From Bacteroides sp. CAG:1060_57_27 (lineage in GTDB: Bacteria; Bacteroidota; Bacteroidia; Bacteroidales; UBA932): a stretch of 64,000 nucleotides of DNA. The notes under the pieces were generated by a model. It searched no databases. It worked only from the letters and a program-made list of their open reading frames with translations, and had not been told where the DNA came from. How positions within the stretch are numbered: the first letter of the stretch is position 1; each line of letters starts with the position of its first letter. The stretch is taken from assembly GCA_001915575.1 (NCBI GenBank), contig MNQT01000022.1, positions 124,001 through 188,000 of the forward strand, given 5' to 3'. Position numbers and translations under genes: made by a program. Positions 61,955 through 64,000 of this stretch are shown here, one piece after another.

Positions 61955-64000
61955 ATGAAGTCATTTTTCAGATTCCTTGCGCGCAATCCGCTGTATGCGC
62001 TCATCAACATGGTGGGGCTGGCGGTGTCGCTGATGTTCGTGATACTTATCGGCGACTATGCCTGGAGGCAGTTCGCGCTCGACCGCTGGCAGCGCAACCA
62101 CGACCGTATAGTGCTTATGGGCTGCAGGTCGGACTATATGAGCTGGGCGGATGTGTCGCTTCCTCTCAAGGACATGTTTCCGGAGGTGGAGGACGTGTGC
62201 AACACGAGGACCGTCAACGCTAACATAACTGCTGCAGACGGGAGGCGCTTCGTGCATGACGAGATGTCGGGAGGCAACGTGATGCTCGCCGACACCAACT
62301 TCTTCCGTTTCTTCGACTACGACATACTCTACGGCGACGCCCGCGCCCCGCTTTCGTCGCCCGACAGGTGCGTTATCAGCGAATCTCTCGCGCAGACGCT
62401 CTTTCCCGGGGGCGACGCCGTCGGCGGAACGCTGCGGATCGCAGGCGACGGAGGAGTTTCCGTGAGCGGGCAGGATGTCTACGACTCGACCCTCGTATAT
62501 ACCGTGTCTGCGGTGATGGAGGATTTCGACCATACGGTAATCAGCAACGATGTCAACCTCGTGGTCAGCTACGAACGGCATCCCGAGATAGTAGGCTATA
62601 TCAATTCTACCGACATAGCGGCCTATGACATGGGAGGCCCTACCCGTTCTTTCCTGCTGCTCTCTCCCGGCAGCGAGATTTCCTCCGTGGAGGGAAGGAT
62701 CTCGGATTTCGTGAAGGAGCGCCTGGGTACCGCTTTCGGTACACCGGAGGTCTACTTTACCCCGTTCGACGACCTTGTGTTCGCGCCGGAGAACTCCGGC
62801 AGGGGCTTCCTCTCCGGCAACCGTGGCTTCTTAAACGTAATGCTTGCGGCGGTAATCGCGATACTTTTCTTCGCCGTTACGAACTATGTAAACCTCACCG
62901 TCGCCAATACCGGTTTCCGCTCCAAGGAGATGGCTACGCGAAGGCTGCTCGGCAGCAGCGGCGCGTCCATAGCCGTGAAACTCGTGCTGGAGTCCGTGCT
63001 TATGGTGAGCATGGCGTTCGTCATAGGTGCGGCGCTCGCCTTCGCGTTCGAAGACAGCTTCGAGGCCATGCTGAAGGGCAAGATCGCCCTCGCGGACGAC
63101 GTGAGCTTCGGTACCGTCGGGATCTGCGTGCTGTTCGTGGTACTGCTCGGCGTGCTCTCGGGCGTGATTCCGAGCGTGCAGATGTCCCGCTTCAAGCCGA
63201 TAGACGTGGTGCGCGGCACCTTCCGCTACCATTCCAAAATGGTGCTCGGGCGTGTGTTCATAGTCCTTCAGAACGTGATTACGCTGACCCTGCTGACCGC
63301 CACCCTCGTAATCATGCTCCAGATACGCTTCCTCGTGAACGCCCCCATGGGCTTCGACAGCCACAACCTGGTGAGGATATCTTCGTATGAGAGTTCCGCC
63401 GTGATAGCCGACGCTCTCCGCGGCCTGCCCTGCGTGAAGGACATCGCCTTCAGCCAGGGGACGAGCCTGACGGGGGATATGACCTCGGCGATGATACTGG
63501 ATGATGCCGACGGCGACAAGTTCTACTGCTACGGGATGAATGTAGACACGCTGTACTTTCGGACCACGGGAATCGAAGTCCTCAAGAGCTATCCCGACGT
63601 CTCTGCGGACGGGTGCTATGTGAACGAGGCGTTCCTGCGCCGCATGGATCTCGTCACCGACGAGGATATTCGCAATTCCACCGCGGTAGGGCTGCCGATA
63701 GCCGGAGTCGTCTCCGACTTCAAGATGCGCAACGCACTCGAGAATGCGGCTCCGTTCACGATACGTCCCGTCATAAGCGATCCTGCCGAAGCGTCTCTCA
63801 TCTGGGTGCGCACCGACGGAAGCCGTGACGCCCTCGAGAGGATCAGACAGGCCGTGCTCTCCGTAGGAGAAGAAGGCTGGGGCTATACGGAGCAGGATGT
63901 CTACGAGTGGCTGGTGCAGGATGTGGACGAGATGATTTCGCAGAGCCTTATCGAGCAGCACGACCTGCTCAGGATGTTCGGCGTGTTCACGGCAGTCGCG
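61955..64000 (+). CDS. ABC transporter permease, MacB/FtsX type (partial)
   Basis: About 682 codons, running off the right edge. Starts with a short transmembrane helix (NPLYALINMVGLAVSLMFVILI), a MacB-type periplasmic core domain, then FtsX helices near 285-430 (LNVMLAAVIAILFFAVTNYVNL, IGAALAFAFEDS, VLFVVLLGVLSGVIP). Then a second amino-terminal unit (MVLGRVFIVLQNVITLTLLTATLVIML) begins another half, so it is a full-length two-part permease. No ATPase gene is seen inside the window. Likely exports a small molecule or peptide together with the two genes upstream. Confidence 0.85.
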   Translation, partial: MKSFFRFLARNPLYALINMVGLAVSLMFVILIGDYAWRQFALDRWQRNHDRIVLMGCRSDYMSWADVSLPLKDMFPEVEDVCNTRTVNANITAADGRRFVHDEMSGGNVMLADTNFFRFFDYDILYGDARAPLSSPDRCVISESLAQTLFPGGDAVGGTLRIAGDGGVSVSGQDVYDSTLVYTVSAVMEDFDHTVISNDVNLVVSYERHPEIVGYINSTDIAAYDMGGPTRSFLLLSPGSEISSVEGRISDFVKERLGTAFGTPEVYFTPFDDLVFAPENSGRGFLSGNRGFLNVMLAAVIAILFFAVTNYVNLTVANTGFRSKEMATRRLLGSSGASIAVKLVLESVLMVSMAFVIGAALAFAFEDSFEAMLKGKIALADDVSFGTVGICVLFVVLLGVLSGVIPSVQMSRFKPIDVVRGTFRYHSKMVLGRVFIVLQNVITLTLLTATLVIMLQIRFLVNAPMGFDSHNLVRISSYESSAVIADALRGLPCVKDIAFSQGTSLTGDMTSAMILDDADGDKFYCYGMNVDTLYFRTTGIEVLKSYPDVSADGCYVNEAFLRRMDLVTDEDIRNSTAVGLPIAGVVSDFKMRNALENAAPFTIRPVISDPAEASLIWVRTDGSRDALERIRQAVLSVGEEGWGYTEQDVYEWLVQDVDEMISQSLIEQHDLLRMFGVFTAVA

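Overview
The window is a piece of a Bacteroidales (phylum Bacteroidota) chromosome of fairly high GC. The evidence is Bacteroidota-type promoters (TTTG, about 20 bases, then TAnnTTTG) before many genes, the conserved order pdxJ / nadK-uppS-bamA-ompH, a two-subunit 2-oxoacid:ferredoxin oxidoreductase, a Bacteroidota-type omega subunit and lipoprotein signals. I cannot name a genus.

Housekeeping block, 1-35,930. The 3' end of guaB overlaps guaA, followed by dnaK, two tRNA-Lys genes (TTT and CTT anticodons), a small DUF486-type membrane protein, an acyl-ACP thioesterase, a membrane-anchored LytTR regulator, a CDF metal transporter, PspC, two tandem carboxylesterases and a RadC homologue. Then come miaB, a LEA-like lipoprotein, a SPOR protein, rpoN, a Fur-family regulator, trxB, bamD, rpoZ, recN, a periplasmic-binding-like protein, a glycosyltransferase, two OmpH/Skp proteins, pdxJ, nadK, uppS, bamA, korAB, gdhA, gpsA, an SDR enzyme and a VOC protein.

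Transition, 35,930-37,590. This is AT-richer, with a duplicated 74-82 bp repeat, a small apparently frameshifted secreted ORF and one lipoprotein gene.

Integrative island, about 37,591-58,979. It is bounded by a 13-bp direct repeat and carries a tyrosine integrase just inside the right end. No relaxase or conjugation genes are visible. The cargo has a lower GC content. (i) A rightward operon encodes a NERD / DarT-like ADP-ribosyltransferase / VWA protein (broken by a one-base frameshift inside the VWA domain), a PP2C phosphatase and two paralogous small proteins. (ii) A leftward set encodes a sigma factor, a coiled-coil protein, a conserved unknown, a Ser/Thr kinase and another unknown. (iii) A second leftward operon encodes an exported TPR/retropepsin-like protease, an anchored coiled-coil protein, a lipoprotein and membrane or small proteins. 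The VWA, PP2C and kinase set resembles the TerY-P triad. Four cargo promoters share GTAAGA, 15 or 16 bases, then GTAT, and one of them drives the sigma-factor gene. The simplest reading is that the island's own sigma factor coordinates the system, possibly a defence or stress response. A broken IS4-type element sits beside the sigma promoter, and a 1.7-kb GC-rich, hairpin-rich stretch without a convincing protein gene follows.

Right flank, 58,980-64,000. A TolC / HlyD-type adaptor / MacB-FtsX permease operon starts here and runs off the end. It lies behind a near-perfect sigma-54 promoter with two tandem 16-bp upstream repeats.
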